Shown: in pieces, positions 47,497 through 58,219 of the stretch
Layout: every line of letters begins with the position of its first letter
Numbering within the stretch: the first letter of the stretch is position 1
DNA from: Tritrichomonas musculus
Taxonomy: Eukaryota; Parabasalia; Tritrichomonadida; Tritrichomonadidae
Direction of reading: 5' to 3'
DNA length: 64,000 nt
Assembly: GCA_039105265.1 (NCBI GenBank)
Contig: JAPFFF010000023.1
Coordinates: 992,001-1,056,000 of the forward strand
Position numbers and translations under genes: made by a program
The notes under the pieces: generated by a model
Databases searched by the model: none
Seen by the model: the letters and a program-made list of their open reading frames with translations, nothing else
What the model was told of the DNA's origin: nothing

Positions 47497-50400
47497 ATGG
47501 ACGCAACGACAACAAAATTCATTGGTGATATACAATTTAAAGTTGGAGATGCTACTAGGAAAGCAAGCCAATTGTTAACCCTAAGTGATTTAGATGGATA
47601 TGTACAGACAGGACATTTATTCAATGAAGTAGATGGCATACCAGAATTTAATATCAAAAATAATAATATACAATACGAGTCATTTGAGTCATCAACAGCC
47701 CAATATCATATTCTTAAATTTGTTAACATACCAGAGGATTTCATGAATAAAGTGAAAGAAATAACAGCCCAAACAAATATTTTCAAAATTGTCTTGAGGA
47801 AGAATATAGTATATGATACGAATGGAAATTTAGTGAAGGAATTTTATATTTATGCCAAGGATGGAAATGTTTATTGCCCTCTCATAACCAAAAGCAGTAA
47901 TGGCTGTTCTATAAATAACAGCACCATATTTGAATACATCAACATAGCATTTGATAGTAGTCTGGAATTTAATCCATATACTTTATGGTTGAATGGTGAG
48001 CTGAGTATTATGAATGAATATTTAACAGATTCTCTCCAAACAGAGAAAGCAATAAAGTGCTCCATCATCAAAGCAGACAATGCATTGAAGCTTCATAAAA
48101 GTGATGTATTGTACCTATATAAACCAACTCTAACTAGTGAAGTCCAAATAGATGATAAAAAGTATTGGCTATTGCAATGGAACATAGATGATAATTACAA
48201 TATACCTAACGGCTTGGAATTTAAATTTAGTGAATATTGTTTTGGTAATAAATGGGTTTTATCATGGGATGGAACAAAATGGGTAGGAGATAATATACAA
48301 GGCCATATCAATGGTAGACTAGTTAATGGATTAAATAAGGAGAATGAACATGGAGAAGATGGTACCTACATACAAGTCAAGAGGAGTGAGAGGAACATGA
48401 AACTGGTTAAAAAACCAGATGACTACTCGGTTGATAATCTCTTGCATTACATGATTCATGGAGATAAGTGTAAAGTAGATTCTAAAGTAAAACTAAAGAG
48501 CGGTGAGATAGAAGACTTTTCCAAATATGGATTAGGCTTCCAAACAAGTAATGGAGGTACTAAGGATGGATATGATATTGAAGCCATAAGATGCTATAAA
48601 ACAAATGGTACAGGGAGTGAATTAGATATTGCAAAAGTGGAAGAATTTTATCTTGATATCACTTTAGATGGAACAATCATAGCAAACAGATTTTCTATGA
48701 GACCAACTGGGAAAATATTTGACCCCATGAGTGATAAGAAATGGTATTTCATTCATGGCTTATTAGATTCTTGTGAAAAGGTAGAGTACTGTTATGTTTC
48801 ATCAACCCCTAATGAATCCAGAAATATTAAGATATATTTAGATGATGAATATGTTGACCCGATAGATGAAGTTAATTGGGACCCTACTACTAACCCCTTC
48901 GAATATATTATAAAGGAACAATTTTATGAAGTGTATCCCAATCCTAATGCTGCTACAACACTATATACTGATTACAACATCACTAGTTCCAAAATCATTA
49001 CTGCAGATAACATTACAACAATGAGAAGTGATTTAAATATGGTAACTAACAATGTAGATGTGATTAGCTATGATGTCCAAGAAATGAACACAACAATGGA
49101 AAGCCTCAAGGGACGAGTATCAAGAACAGAAACAGTAACTCAGCATCTAGAAGAAGATGTTGATAATTTAAGAATTGTTTCATGGACTGCATTAGCATTT
49201 GGTGTTGCAGGTACAGCTGGTTCAATAGGTTCAATTGGAATGCAATTAGCTCCAGAAGGTATTAGTTTTGCAACTGGGAATGGGGGAGGATTCCTTAAAA
49301 GATTATTCTCACGTAAATCAACAAAAGGATTGAGCGATATAGTTAGAAATGCTATTAATTTCATGTCTGGGACCGTCGCTAGGTCTATCACAAAAGATAT
49401 TACTCCAATAATAACCTGGTGTGAGGAAGAATATAAACAATTAGATGAATTACCTTATACAGATGAGAATGATAACCCAGATACAGGAACCTTAACATTA
49501 AGTGGTGCCATGGATATTAGCAATATGTTCAGGGAATCCCTCAAGCCTGCATTTAAATTACTCGCCGAGAAGGTTAATGAGCTAGAGGCGGAGTTTGGTT
49601 ATTACCCTACATTGGATGAAGTAGTTCAAAAGACAGATTTGGTTAGAGATGACATAATAGATGTTGTTGGTAAATATGTCAATGGTGAGGTCCATTTAGA
49701 AGCAGAAGATGTTATCACAGATGGAACAATTAAAGCAAGGTTTTTGGTCCAAAAAGTTAGTGAATACAATGATGTTGATTATGAAGAGAATATAGTTACT
49801 ATTAATATTACTGATGGAACAATTAATTACCAAGGAACAACTGATTTTCCTAGCTGCACTATGAATGACAAAACATTTGTTATATCAAATCCAAATAAAC
49901 TTAGGGTTGGTGGAATACAGATTAAAGAAAATACATGTTTGAGACATATGGAATTTACACTAAATGATTTAGCATATACTTGTGATATAGATGCATTACA
50001 TAAGAAGATAGATGGAGTACAAGAGCAGATAGAAAAGAATGATACAGTCCTAGCTACTACATTAAATGAATTCCCAACTGTTGATGAAGTAAATTCAGCG
50101 TTAGAAGAAATAAAAAATAGTATGGTAAACATGGATAATTTGTATACGAAAGAAGAAGCAGATAATAAATATGCTTTGAAAACAGATATCATATCAACTG
50201 AGAAAATAACTCAAGAATTATCAATCACTACACACTTCGTAAACGGAACAACCAATGATGAAGATAGAAGAACGAATATCGCAAATTTGGATGGAGATTT
50301 ATGCAAAATATTAAAGAAATCATCATTAATAGTAAAAGGTTCTTGCAATAATGAAGATATTTCAGGAGAATATTTATTTGATAGTGAAGACGCAGAATAT

Positions 50401-51666
50401 TATTATTACATGAAAGATGAAAATACTTTGTCTATTTATTATCGCTATTACGCTGGATCATTCAGATATAATGATAACTATAATGCCAATTTAGAATCAG
50501 TAAGTTATTCATACAAACCTGATGTTTATGATGAATATTGTATTCCAAATATGAACTTCGTAAAAGATAATTATGCATTAAAGAGCGAATTACCTGAACC
50601 AGTTGATTTGTCAAATTATGCATTGAAAACAGATATTCCAACAGTTCTCAAAAATAGTGAGTTGCAATTGAACCCAGACGAAAAACCATCAGATGATGTT
50701 CTTCAGAAAATCATGACTGATGATGATAAACCGTTATCAGCTCAAGCATCTGCTATTTTAACATCTCTTGTTGCCGGAGAATATAATACAATTATTTTAG
50801 ATACTTGTGATGAAAAATATCGAAGCAAAACTGATTTGAAAGTTGGGAATAAAATTATTCTACCAATAACAAACGGCCCTTACGAACCAGAAGGTCTTAC
50901 TGGTGAATTCTATTATACTTCATTCATTCCATTCCAAGAAGGAGCTCACTTAGTTGGTAAAACCGGCTCAGCATTAAGTTATGATTTTGATATCATATTC
51001 AAGACAGACAGAACTGTTATTATTCACGATACAATTGCTCATGTTATGAGAACAAATATGGGCTCGTTTTATTGGGATGAAGCAACAGGTGTACTTTATA
51101 ATTACGATGGAACATATCCAGTACGAGTTACTCTTGCTGAATTTGGTGAAGAAGACCAAATAGCATTGAAAAGTGAAATTCCTGATGATTATGCGACAAA
51201 AGAAGAACTGATTCAACATGCTTATTCAAAAAGTGAATCAGACTCTAAATATGCTTTGAAATCAACAACGGGAGAGTTTAGAAAAATTGATAACTTAAAT
51301 TATTATACAGAATCAACATTTACGACAACAGATAATGGTCAAGGAAAAAATTATTCTAATGTAGGAAAGATAAGTATTGAAGGGTATCGTTTTGTTGGCC
51401 ATTATATCGACAGAAATACTGGTGAAGCTGTCTATTTTGATAAAATATGGACTACAGACCAGAACTTAGGAACGACAAATAGATTTATGTATAGTACTAC
51501 TGCAGGATTGCTATATGCTGTAGAATATACAAATAATGGTAGTTTAACACATTCTCTCAATTTATCGGCTGTCTATAAACCATATGATTCTCTAATACTA
51601 AAAAGTGTTTATGAGGCTAAAATTGCAGAATTAGAAGCTCGAATTGCGGCTCTTGAAGCGAAGTAA
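47497..51666 (+). CDS. second fibre-like protein with modular tip (X, 1389 aa)
   Basis: Starts ATTTKFIGDIQFKVGDATRK. The stem has LWLNGELSIMNEY, LKLHKSDVLYLYKP, FGNKWVLSWDGTKWVGDNIQ and TLYTDYNITSSKIITADNIT, then a hydrophobic segment (about 565-590) and a coiled coil. From about residue 880 the tip carries phage-fibre-like modules (LYTKEEADNKYALKTDI, NYALKTDIPT, DSKYALKS) and ends in a heptad coil IAELEARIAALEAK. V 60669-63773 shares the stem but not the tip. Y has a matching stem inside its giant gene. The right TIR begins 3 bases after the stop. Confidence 0.7.
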   Translation: MDATTTKFIGDIQFKVGDATRKASQLLTLSDLDGYVQTGHLFNEVDGIPEFNIKNNNIQYESFESSTAQYHILKFVNIPEDFMNKVKEITAQTNIFKIVLRKNIVYDTNGNLVKEFYIYAKDGNVYCPLITKSSNGCSINNSTIFEYINIAFDSSLEFNPYTLWLNGELSIMNEYLTDSLQTEKAIKCSIIKADNALKLHKSDVLYLYKPTLTSEVQIDDKKYWLLQWNIDDNYNIPNGLEFKFSEYCFGNKWVLSWDGTKWVGDNIQGHINGRLVNGLNKENEHGEDGTYIQVKRSERNMKLVKKPDDYSVDNLLHYMIHGDKCKVDSKVKLKSGEIEDFSKYGLGFQTSNGGTKDGYDIEAIRCYKTNGTGSELDIAKVEEFYLDITLDGTIIANRFSMRPTGKIFDPMSDKKWYFIHGLLDSCEKVEYCYVSSTPNESRNIKIYLDDEYVDPIDEVNWDPTTNPFEYIIKEQFYEVYPNPNAATTLYTDYNITSSKIITADNITTMRSDLNMVTNNVDVISYDVQEMNTTMESLKGRVSRTETVTQHLEEDVDNLRIVSWTALAFGVAGTAGSIGSIGMQLAPEGISFATGNGGGFLKRLFSRKSTKGLSDIVRNAINFMSGTVARSITKDITPIITWCEEEYKQLDELPYTDENDNPDTGTLTLSGAMDISNMFRESLKPAFKLLAEKVNELEAEFGYYPTLDEVVQKTDLVRDDIIDVVGKYVNGEVHLEAEDVITDGTIKARFLVQKVSEYNDVDYEENIVTINITDGTINYQGTTDFPSCTMNDKTFVISNPNKLRVGGIQIKENTCLRHMEFTLNDLAYTCDIDALHKKIDGVQEQIEKNDTVLATTLNEFPTVDEVNSALEEIKNSMVNMDNLYTKEEADNKYALKTDIISTEKITQELSITTHFVNGTTNDEDRRTNIANLDGDLCKILKKSSLIVKGSCNNEDISGEYLFDSEDAEYYYYMKDENTLSIYYRYYAGSFRYNDNYNANLESVSYSYKPDVYDEYCIPNMNFVKDNYALKSELPEPVDLSNYALKTDIPTVLKNSELQLNPDEKPSDDVLQKIMTDDDKPLSAQASAILTSLVAGEYNTIILDTCDEKYRSKTDLKVGNKIILPITNGPYEPEGLTGEFYYTSFIPFQEGAHLVGKTGSALSYDFDIIFKTDRTVIIHDTIAHVMRTNMGSFYWDEATGVLYNYDGTYPVRVTLAEFGEEDQIALKSEIPDDYATKEELIQHAYSKSESDSKYALKSTTGEFRKIDNLNYYTESTFTTTDNGQGKNYSNVGKISIEGYRFVGHYIDRNTGEAVYFDKIWTTDQNLGTTNRFMYSTTAGLLYAVEYTNNGSLTHSLNLSAVYKPYDSLILKSVYEAKIAELEARIAALEAK

Positions 51667-51668
51667 AA

Positions 51669-51813
51669 AATCGGTGTTTGCTCTTCAGCTGGATTTAGCG
51701 TCGGGTACATTTCAATCGTGAAAAACATTTTTTTGTAGTCATTAATGACAAACTTTTTGTGAAGAGAACTTTTTGAACAGGAAACTTTTTGAATTATTAA
51801 CTTTTTGAATACT
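51669..51813. repeat. right TIR of X
   Basis: Inverted copy of 1979-2107 with one extra CAAAAAGTT-type unit. It carries an antisense copy of the first codons of the penton-like gene. Confidence 0.9.
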
Positions 51814-52474
51814 CGTTGGTCAACAAGGTAAAGGAAAGAGTCATATAATGCTACGCGATGTTATTCAAATGTCTCGAATGAAGAACGCTGGCTTTCATTT
51901 AATTGTTTATGTATCACGAAACGGAACAATCAATGATGCTACATTCGAAAGTCAACGCGAATTGATACAACTACCAATAAAAACTGTTGCTGACAGCAAT
52001 GCTGAAGAATATCTTAAACAACTTGATTTATATAAAGAATTGTATAACAAATATTCATCAACACCAAAAATAGTAATCGATGAAAAGAAGTTAAATGAAA
52101 TGTTTGAGTTTCTTCATATCAATAAACTAGGACAACCGAATAAACCGCTAAATACTATCATTCTTTGTGAAGACTTCTTGAAATCGAAACTAATTAAATC
52201 ATCCTATTTTATCAATACTATTAGTCAGCTTCGACACAAGAATCTAATCATATTCGTTAACATTCAGTTCTTCAAAGCTTTAACAACTGAATGGAAAAAT
52301 AATGCAACATCATTCTTCATCTTTAGTGGTTATTCACGACAGAAACTCGGCTACATATATCAACAAGTTCCATTTCCAATAGATTTCGAAGAGCTATGGA
52401 ATCGATACAGAACAATGAAAGCACATCAATTTGTTTTAGTCAATGTTCGAACTAATAGCCTTTCATTCATCTAA
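51814..52474 (+). pseudogene. Z packaging ATPase, part right of the X insertion
   Basis: The reading frame starts at the edge of X in the Walker A region (GQQGKGKSH) and continues through NTIILCEDF (Walker B region) to a C-terminal SFFIFSGYSRQKLGYIYQQV. X inserted in this gene. It is homologous to 59494-59961 but clearly a different copy. It ends overlapping the convergent gene 52463-52921 by 12 bases. Confidence 0.7.
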
Positions 52475-52921
52475 TACAATTTGTTGTTGAACACCAACAA
52501 ACAGTTGAGGTGTATTGATATTATATTTTTGTCTCATCTGTTCAATGAGTTCCTTTGTTTTCTTATCTGTAGCTTTCCTGATACTGTAATTATAATACTT
52601 GTATTCTTTAAATGATTGTTCCTCATTTGAACCTTCAACGAAGAACTCAATTGATGTTGTTGATATCCTTCTTCTAACATTTGATGTTAATGTTATATAT
52701 TCGAGTCCGAGGTCGACTATCTTGTCATGATAGAATCGTTTAAATGCATTTTCTTTGTTCTTCAATGATATATACAACACTTTAGATTTATATGCAGCCT
52801 TTCCATTTGGTATTGGATATCTATCACACAGAATTGAGAAATCACATTGTTTGAACTTCTCTGATTCATCCAACATATCAATCAATGAATTGATGTAATC
52901 ATAAACCTTTGGTGTTGTCAT
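52463..52921 (-). CDS. conserved protein, Z copy of X 8292-8744
   Basis: 152 residues. Blocks shared with X: KVYDYINSLIDM, CDFSILCDRYPI, KVLYISLKN, SNVRRRISTTSIEFFVEGSN, KTKELIEQMRQKYNI and a terminal QQQIVLDE. Function unknown. Conservation between two lineages confirms the gene. Confidence 0.65.
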   Translation of the reverse strand: MTTPKVYDYINSLIDMLDESEKFKQCDFSILCDRYPIPNGKAAYKSKVLYISLKNKENAFKRFYHDKIVDLGLEYITLTSNVRRRISTTSIEFFVEGSNEEQSFKEYKYYNYSIRKATDKKTKELIEQMRQKYNINTPQLFVGVQQQIVLDE

Positions 52922-53267
52922 GTCTTTATCATGAAATTAAAAAATAAAAACGTCATCGAAGACATTTTGCGAAGCAAAAGGGGACAAGTCCCTTCAACAG
53001 CCTCAAAAAAAAGTTAATCAACTTGAGAATGAATTGAACTCATTAAACAGTTCTTCATAAACTGTTGATACATCAATGACATCAATCTTTTATTTTTGGT
53101 CATTTATTCAAAATTGTCTACCCGATTTTTGAACGAAATGAGGGGCTAATTTTAAAAAAGTGGCGATTTTTTGAGTCATGGCGCCGATGTTTGGGGTCTG
53201 TAAATCCTATGACGAGAGGTCATTTTTATCTCCCCCTCCAAAAGCCCCTCCTATCTCTCTAACCTAT
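52922..53267. other. intergenic region with mini-hairpins (Z)
   Basis: No gene seen. Contains the hairpin pair 52965-52992 and an inverted repeat AGGGGCT (near 53140) / AGCCCCT (near 53241). It is a candidate place for a junction between two Z-type elements, but I see no TIR here. Confidence 0.4.
52965..52992. repeat. two tandem mini-hairpins
   Basis: TTTTGC-GAA-GCAAAA (52965-52979) followed by GGGAC-AA-GTCCC (52981-52992). Confidence 0.85.
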
Positions 53268-53645
53268 TTAAAAGATTAATAGGCAACTCATTACAAAAGC
53301 AGATGGTTCAATTGAGTTCCCATATAAATCTGTGAACCAAATTTTAAAATTACGTTCATGACCAAGAAACTCATATTTTCGATATTTAGTTTGACGTCTG
53401 TTTGCTAACATAATGAAACAATCACAATAACCATCTTGTTGTACAATATTTGAGTGTACCATCAAATCCCCAACAAGAGTATCCTTAACAATTGCTCCAA
53501 CATACTGTACAACAATAAATTTCTTATTTCGACTCGAAACGAATTCACTTGGTAAAGTAAATTCTTTATCTTGTGTATGGAAATAGCGTTTAGTAACTGG
53601 TTGCTTCATTGAGTAAACATCTTTTTTTATCTCATTTGTCAACAT
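53268..53645 (-). CDS. possible minor virion protein (Z)
   Basis: 125 residues. It is strand-rich, and the C-terminal pattern FKIWFTDLYGNSIEPSAF recalls the last strands of jelly-roll minor capsid proteins of Polintons (strand, turn with DxxG, hydrophobic strand). I cannot align it convincingly with the X or Y penton-like proteins. Its place beside the Z integrase would fit a penton-like role. Low certainty. Confidence 0.4.
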   Translation of the reverse strand: MLTNEIKKDVYSMKQPVTKRYFHTQDKEFTLPSEFVSSRNKKFIVVQYVGAIVKDTLVGDLMVHSNIVQQDGYCDCFIMLANRRQTKYRKYEFLGHERNFKIWFTDLYGNSIEPSAFVMSCLLIF

Positions 53646-53670
53646 TTTTCAGGACGAAAAAACTCGACTA

Positions 53671-53718
53671 CGACTACGTCGGTGTAACCGTCGTGCTTTG
53701 CTGAGCTCACGAGTGAGC
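53671..53718. repeat. mini-hairpin cluster
   Basis: CGAC-TAC-GTCG (53671-53681), GGT-GTA-ACC (53681-53689) and GCTCAC-GA-GTGAGC (53705-53718). Confidence 0.75.
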
Positions 53719-55113
53719 GAGATTTAATATGAAATACTGTTTATAATCATCGTTCAAGTCTTCAATAGAATCACAAACATATTTCGTGTAAATAATTGGT
53801 ACTTCAATTTCATTTTTTTCAACATCAGTTTGAGATTTACGCCCTCGTTCAGGTTGTTCGTATGGGACTAAACCATCCTTTGTTTTACTGAATGTGTGAT
53901 ATTGATTTAACAATCTACATTTAACATTACCGTTTTGATAACAAATGAATTCAGCTATATCATCAAATACACGTCTTCGTTTTTCATGCTTTTTTTAGGT
54001 CTTACCTCTGTCAAGATGTATCAAAATTATGTTACCGCGTTTGTATGAGAGCAAGCCTTTCAATTTCTGTTTTTCATTTATCTTTCTCAATTTCATTTTC
54101 ATCATTTGAATATACCTCCATTCCAAATCAACATTATTTTGAACTTGAGCTGGAGAATAATAAATCCATTTAGTTGGTGGAACCAATCCAGAACCTTGAT
54201 ATTCAGATAATTCATCTTCATTATAATCATAATTCCGAAATCTCAATGAATTGTGAGGAGTGTTATTATAGAAGTTCACCATTTGTCTCATGAGATTATA
54301 ATCAGCAATTCTTCTTTCATCTAATCCGAAGGCATTTCTAAGAGTTCTAATTACAGAATCAACATTTTTATGAGCGAGAGCGTAAGGGGAAGAATTAATT
54401 ACAAATTTGATTATATAATAATCATTTACCCCTTCTGTATTATAATCAGCGTATGAACCATCATCTTCAGATATATATTCATTTATAGTCTTAAGAGTTT
54501 CAATATTATGGTCAACAACAATTTCATCAAAATATACCTTTTTCAAAACAGAATTACTATTATAAAAATTAATTAATTCATCAAGATTTGTTAATAATCT
54601 CTGTTCACCATCATCATATTTCAACATGATACATCGATTAGGAATTTTATTGGGGTCACTAATTCTTCCAGCAAGACTTATGAAAGCTTTTTCACCTTCA
54701 CATTTAATCGTTTTGAATTCAAATTTTGGATGCTTTTCAACTATTTTTCGTAATCCCTTTTCAACATCATCTCTTGATTTACTCTTAATTGGTTCAACAA
54801 TCAGATATTGAGTATTCACATTTATCAAAACAAGGTAACCTTGTTCTTTTTCAATAGGCTGTTCAAGATTACTATAATAATTCACAAACATCAAATCGGC
54901 TTCCCAACATCCTGGTTCATTTGAATAATTTGGTTTTGACATTTTTTTACATGCTTTGAGTATGAAATCAGGTATGAAAGGTTCTGTTTCAATGTTATTC
55001 TTGAAAACAGGTTGTAAATCAGATTCAACGTATTTGTATTTCGATTTGAACGGATATTTCAATAACGAAGGATATTCTTTATCATAAATTCTGAGAGATT
55101 TAGTTTTTGACAT
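53707..55113 (-). pseudogene. retrovirus-type integrase gene (Z), broken
   Basis: The main reading frame (53995-55113, 372 residues) has WEADLMF for the first acidic site, LVLINVNTQYLIVEPIKSKS for the core strands and a helix with DSVIRTLRNAFGLD, followed by NNTPHNSLRF, the usual spot for the end of the catalytic core. It carries a large internal insert compared with X and Y. A short frame at 53707-53913 lies just downstream. The region looks broken. It represents a third integrase lineage in the window. Confidence 0.65.
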
Positions 55114-55123
55114 TTAATACTTA

Positions 55124-55157
55124 AAACCGCTATGCGGTTTGAGGGTGCTAAGCACCC
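55124..55157. repeat. two tandem mini-hairpins upstream of the Z integrase
   Basis: AAACCGC-TAT-GCGGTTT (55124-55140) and GGGTGCT-A-AGCACCC (55143-55157), in the spacer between integrase and capsid genes. Confidence 0.9.
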
Positions 55158-55210
55158 GAAATGAGATTGACAAACTAAGGACAAAAAAATATCTCAAATC
55201 AAATCTCAAT

Positions 55211-57161
55211 TTACTGATTAACCTGAGAACCAGCTGGAGATTCATCATCAATATATTCTAAACCGTTAAGTGAGAGTTTGAAATAGGTGTCACGAGTCAA
55301 CCATAATTGTGTTGGGGGTGGATGTACTGTGCCTTCTTCGTTAACATTATAATATGTATCATTTGGTCCTGTATATATTGGTTGACCATTTACTTGAACC
55401 TGAATGTTACCAAATCCACCATCCAAACCATCATAACAATAATCAGCAGATGAACGTTCAGTTTGAATATTGAAAACAAAGCTAGAAGCATCACTTAAAG
55501 TATTCTTGTAACGAACTCCGTTTGCATCATTCTTTGGCATAGTCTTTGAGTCCTCAAATTCTTTAGTGCATTGTAATGCGATTGCATCAAGGTCTCCAGC
55601 GGTTAATTGATTCTCAAAGAATCTTGCACCAATTGTTGAAACATTTTCATCTGGGAAGTTCTTTCCGCCAATATTGAGATAACAATTTTGATATACTGGA
55701 TTTTCGAAAACAGTCAAATCATTATGATGCTTTGGAAACATAATTGACATTGTTATAACATTAATTAATGGAATATTCAATGTTGACTTTATTCCATTTG
55801 CGGCAGGAGCAATTGGGAATGAATGGTAATCAACTTTCTGAGATGGGATTATAATTCCTTCACGGAGAATATTTTCAATTCCTCTTCTTGTAGATTCACA
55901 GACACCATAACCTTGCATATTTGATTTACATAATGTGATTGTCATTCTGTTTACAGTTAATGTGGCTTTCTGTGATGAATTTGTTTCGTTGTGAAGTTGA
56001 GATTTAGCATCATGAATTGATTGAAGAGTCTGCTTAGCAGAAACAACTGGTGTTTTAACAATTTGCCAAGCATAATATCTTCCATTCTTGTCAGAATGAT
56101 TTAATGGAGGTAATGTTGCAGCAGGATTATGAACACAAATTTCTTCATCAGTTGCACCTGGTTGGAGTCCAAATTCTTCAAATTCTTCCTTTGTGTAACT
56201 GAAATTGAATTCCAAATCAGTAAGAATATCAGAATAACCTGTTCCATCATCTTCATCCCATTGTTCACCAATTCGATATTGAATCTTGTATTTAACAGGT
56301 GTTGGAGTTGGTTCAGGAGATGGTTCAGGAGATGGGTCTGGAGATGGGTCTGGAGATGGAGTTCCAGGTCCTGGTATAATAGCTTCATTACCAATTTGTG
56401 TAAATTGATGTTTCAAATGACCGCGAGCTTTAATTTCTTTCAATCGTTCTAATTCAGCAGATGTAACAGAATCATTATCTTCAAGATAAGCCTTTGTTTC
56501 AGCAACAGTATAAGGGTCAATTGCTGCCCAAACTAATCCTGCAGGAGTTACTTGGAAACGAATTGATAAATCACAAATGATACCATTTGGGAATAAATCG
56601 AAAGCTTGAAGGGCAAGTAAATCATCAAATGGAACGTTCAAATCAAATTCAACTTGTGATTTACCATTAGATTTGAATGAATTTAAGTTAACATAAGTAC
56701 CTGCAACAGTTTGTGAATAATTTGAAACGTTTTCCCAAAGTGAATGTACAAATCGTCTTCGCTTTTTTTCAGTTTCTAGTTTCACAGCAGAGTATAAAAA
56801 TCCTTCTCGAACACATTCGTTTTGCTGATATCCAACATTTACATTATTATGAAGAATTTCCAATCTGTCAAATAACTGATTTGAAGATTTAAGTCCGACG
56901 AATAATTTGTAGAAGTTATTTGGGTCATCAATTTGTTGTAATTTAGCTAAATCAGTATTCAATTGTAAATCCAATTTGACATGAAATGTTATGAAATGGT
57001 GCAGGTTGGTCATGACAGTCAACAGTTCTGAATGAAAATGAGCGTGTACCATCATTAGTATTAATCATTTCACGCATCTTCTTAAATGTATCAAGAACGT
57101 TTTCCGCTTCAATTTTGTAATTATGTGCTCTTTCGTTGCGATACAACATTTTGAATAACAA
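55211..57161 (-). pseudogene. major capsid protein gene (Z), broken
   Basis: The long frame (55211-57055) matches X and Y capsids in order: a segment ending FVGLKSSNQLFDRLEILHNN, then FVHSLWENV, FDLNVPFDDLLALQAFDLFP and, late, FPKHHNDLTVFENPVYQNC. The region looks broken, with about one break near its 5' end. A loop with tandem Pro-Ser-Asp/Glu repeats (PDPSPDPSPEPSPEPTPTP, about 56290-56365) is unique to this copy and probably faces outward. It is divergent from the protein VI-like gene. Confidence 0.65.
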
Positions 57162-57191
57162 AAAAAGTACTATTATGGGTCTTTTTTCGTA

Positions 57192-57455
57192 ATGAAAACA
57201 ATGGGTATCGGAATCTTCAAAAAAATGAAAAACGCTTTTAAATCTGTAGGTAATAAAATAAAGAATGTTGCAACTAAGGTTGGTAAAGCACTTCCCAAAG
57301 TTGTTGAAGTTGGTAAAAGAGTTACTAATGCTGTAAAACCTGTTTTGGGTGAAATACCTCTTATTGGTGATGCTGTTAGAGCAATTGATACAGGATTAAA
57401 TTTTGCTGACAAAGGACTTAAAATTGGTAAAAGTTTAATTGATGAAGTAGCATGA
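57192..57455 (+). CDS. protein VI-like minor capsid protein (Z)
   Basis: 87 residues. Basic N-terminus (GIFKKMKNAFKSVGNKIKNV) then Gly/Ala/Val amphipathic segments (VLGEIPLIGDAVRAIDTGLN), with a Lys-rich end. It corresponds to the N-terminal halves of X 5412-5945 and Y 37430-37828. It lies head-to-head with the capsid gene. Membrane-active virion peptide is the likely role, inferred from composition. Confidence 0.6.
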   Translation: MKTMGIGIFKKMKNAFKSVGNKIKNVATKVGKALPKVVEVGKRVTNAVKPVLGEIPLIGDAVRAIDTGLNFADKGLKIGKSLIDEVA

Positions 57456-57485
57456 AAATGATTAAATTGTATTTTTTTATTCTAA

Positions 57486-57974
57486 ATGGATTTGAAAGTA
57501 ATTAATGAAATTACTACTGAAATAAAGAATTTTAAATCAATTGAGGAATTCAATCTGTACTATCAGAAACACAAAGATGACATGAACAACCAGACAACTC
57601 AATATCTAAATCGGGTTTACAAAATTGTTACACCAGATGGTGTTGAATACAGAATCACAAAAAAGAATTGTCAAAAAGAAGGTACAAAACGAGTTGGGGG
57701 AGATATATTTTTAAAGAAAGTTGTCAAAACTAATGAATTGAAAGAACTTGAACAAGATGTTATTAAAGCAGATATTGAGAATCTTAAGAATGAACTAACA
57801 GCTGTGCTGTCACGAAGTGCCATGTTCGAAGAACTTCCAGCATGTCAAAGCATGATTAAAGATTTGAAACAAAGCTATGAACTCAAATTCACAACATTAG
57901 ATAAAAAAATTGCTGAATTAACCAATACTGTAAATCAGATTGTCAAATATATTAACCAACAAATGTTGGATTAG
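57486..57974 (+). CDS. hypothetical coiled-coil protein (Z)
   Basis: 162 residues: helical N-terminus, a short strand-rich middle (YKIVTPDGVEYRITKKN) and a C-terminal coiled coil with heptads (LKELEQDVIKADIENLKNEL and LTNTVNQIVKYINQQM). A T7 tract ends 7 bases before the ATG. No family recognised. Overlaps the convergent 57971-58204 by four bases. Confidence 0.5.
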   Translation: MDLKVINEITTEIKNFKSIEEFNLYYQKHKDDMNNQTTQYLNRVYKIVTPDGVEYRITKKNCQKEGTKRVGGDIFLKKVVKTNELKELEQDVIKADIENLKNELTAVLSRSAMFEELPACQSMIKDLKQSYELKFTTLDKKIAELTNTVNQIVKYINQQMLD

Positions 57975-58204
57975 ATTTTAGAACATATTGGGACAACTGA
58001 ATGATTTAATGAATAAGTGTGAAAATTCAATTTTTTTGTTGTTGATACTTGAGGTTCATGTTGAATACTTCCTTTATCCTCATATTTCTTAACAGTTGGT
58101 GCAGAATTAATTCTGGTACGTTCTTTTTGCATTTTAAGTTGTAATCTATCGTAGTGATTCATTCTTTTATCATCATGAATGGTTCGTTTTTGTTCGTAGG
58201 ACAT
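57971..58204 (-). CDS. hypothetical small basic protein (Z)
   Basis: 77 residues, Lys/Arg/His-rich with an N-terminal helix (YDRLQLKMQKERTRI). It starts 15 bases from the divergent 58220 gene. No family recognised, and no counterpart found in X or Y. Confidence 0.45.
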   Translation of the reverse strand: MSYEQKRTIHDDKRMNHYDRLQLKMQKERTRINSAPTVKKYEDKGSIQHEPQVSTTKKLNFHTYSLNHSVVPICSKI

Positions 58205-58219
58205 TTTTGCTTCGATTAA

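Larger units (their letters stand above)
1979..51813. mobile_element. Polinton/Maverick element X, split by Y
   Basis: Its ends are inverted repeats at 1979-2107 and 51669-51813, built on iterated CAAAAAGTT units. Without Y the element would be about 24.2 kb, a normal Polinton length. Candidate 6-bp target duplications are CGTTCG (1973-1978) and CGTTGG (51814-51819), which match at 5 of 6 bases. The TIR copies differ by about two substitutions and one indel of about 16 bp, so the insertion is fairly young but older than Y. It contains polymerase, integrase, ATPase, capsid and fibre genes, and one gene is interrupted by Y. Confidence 0.85.
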
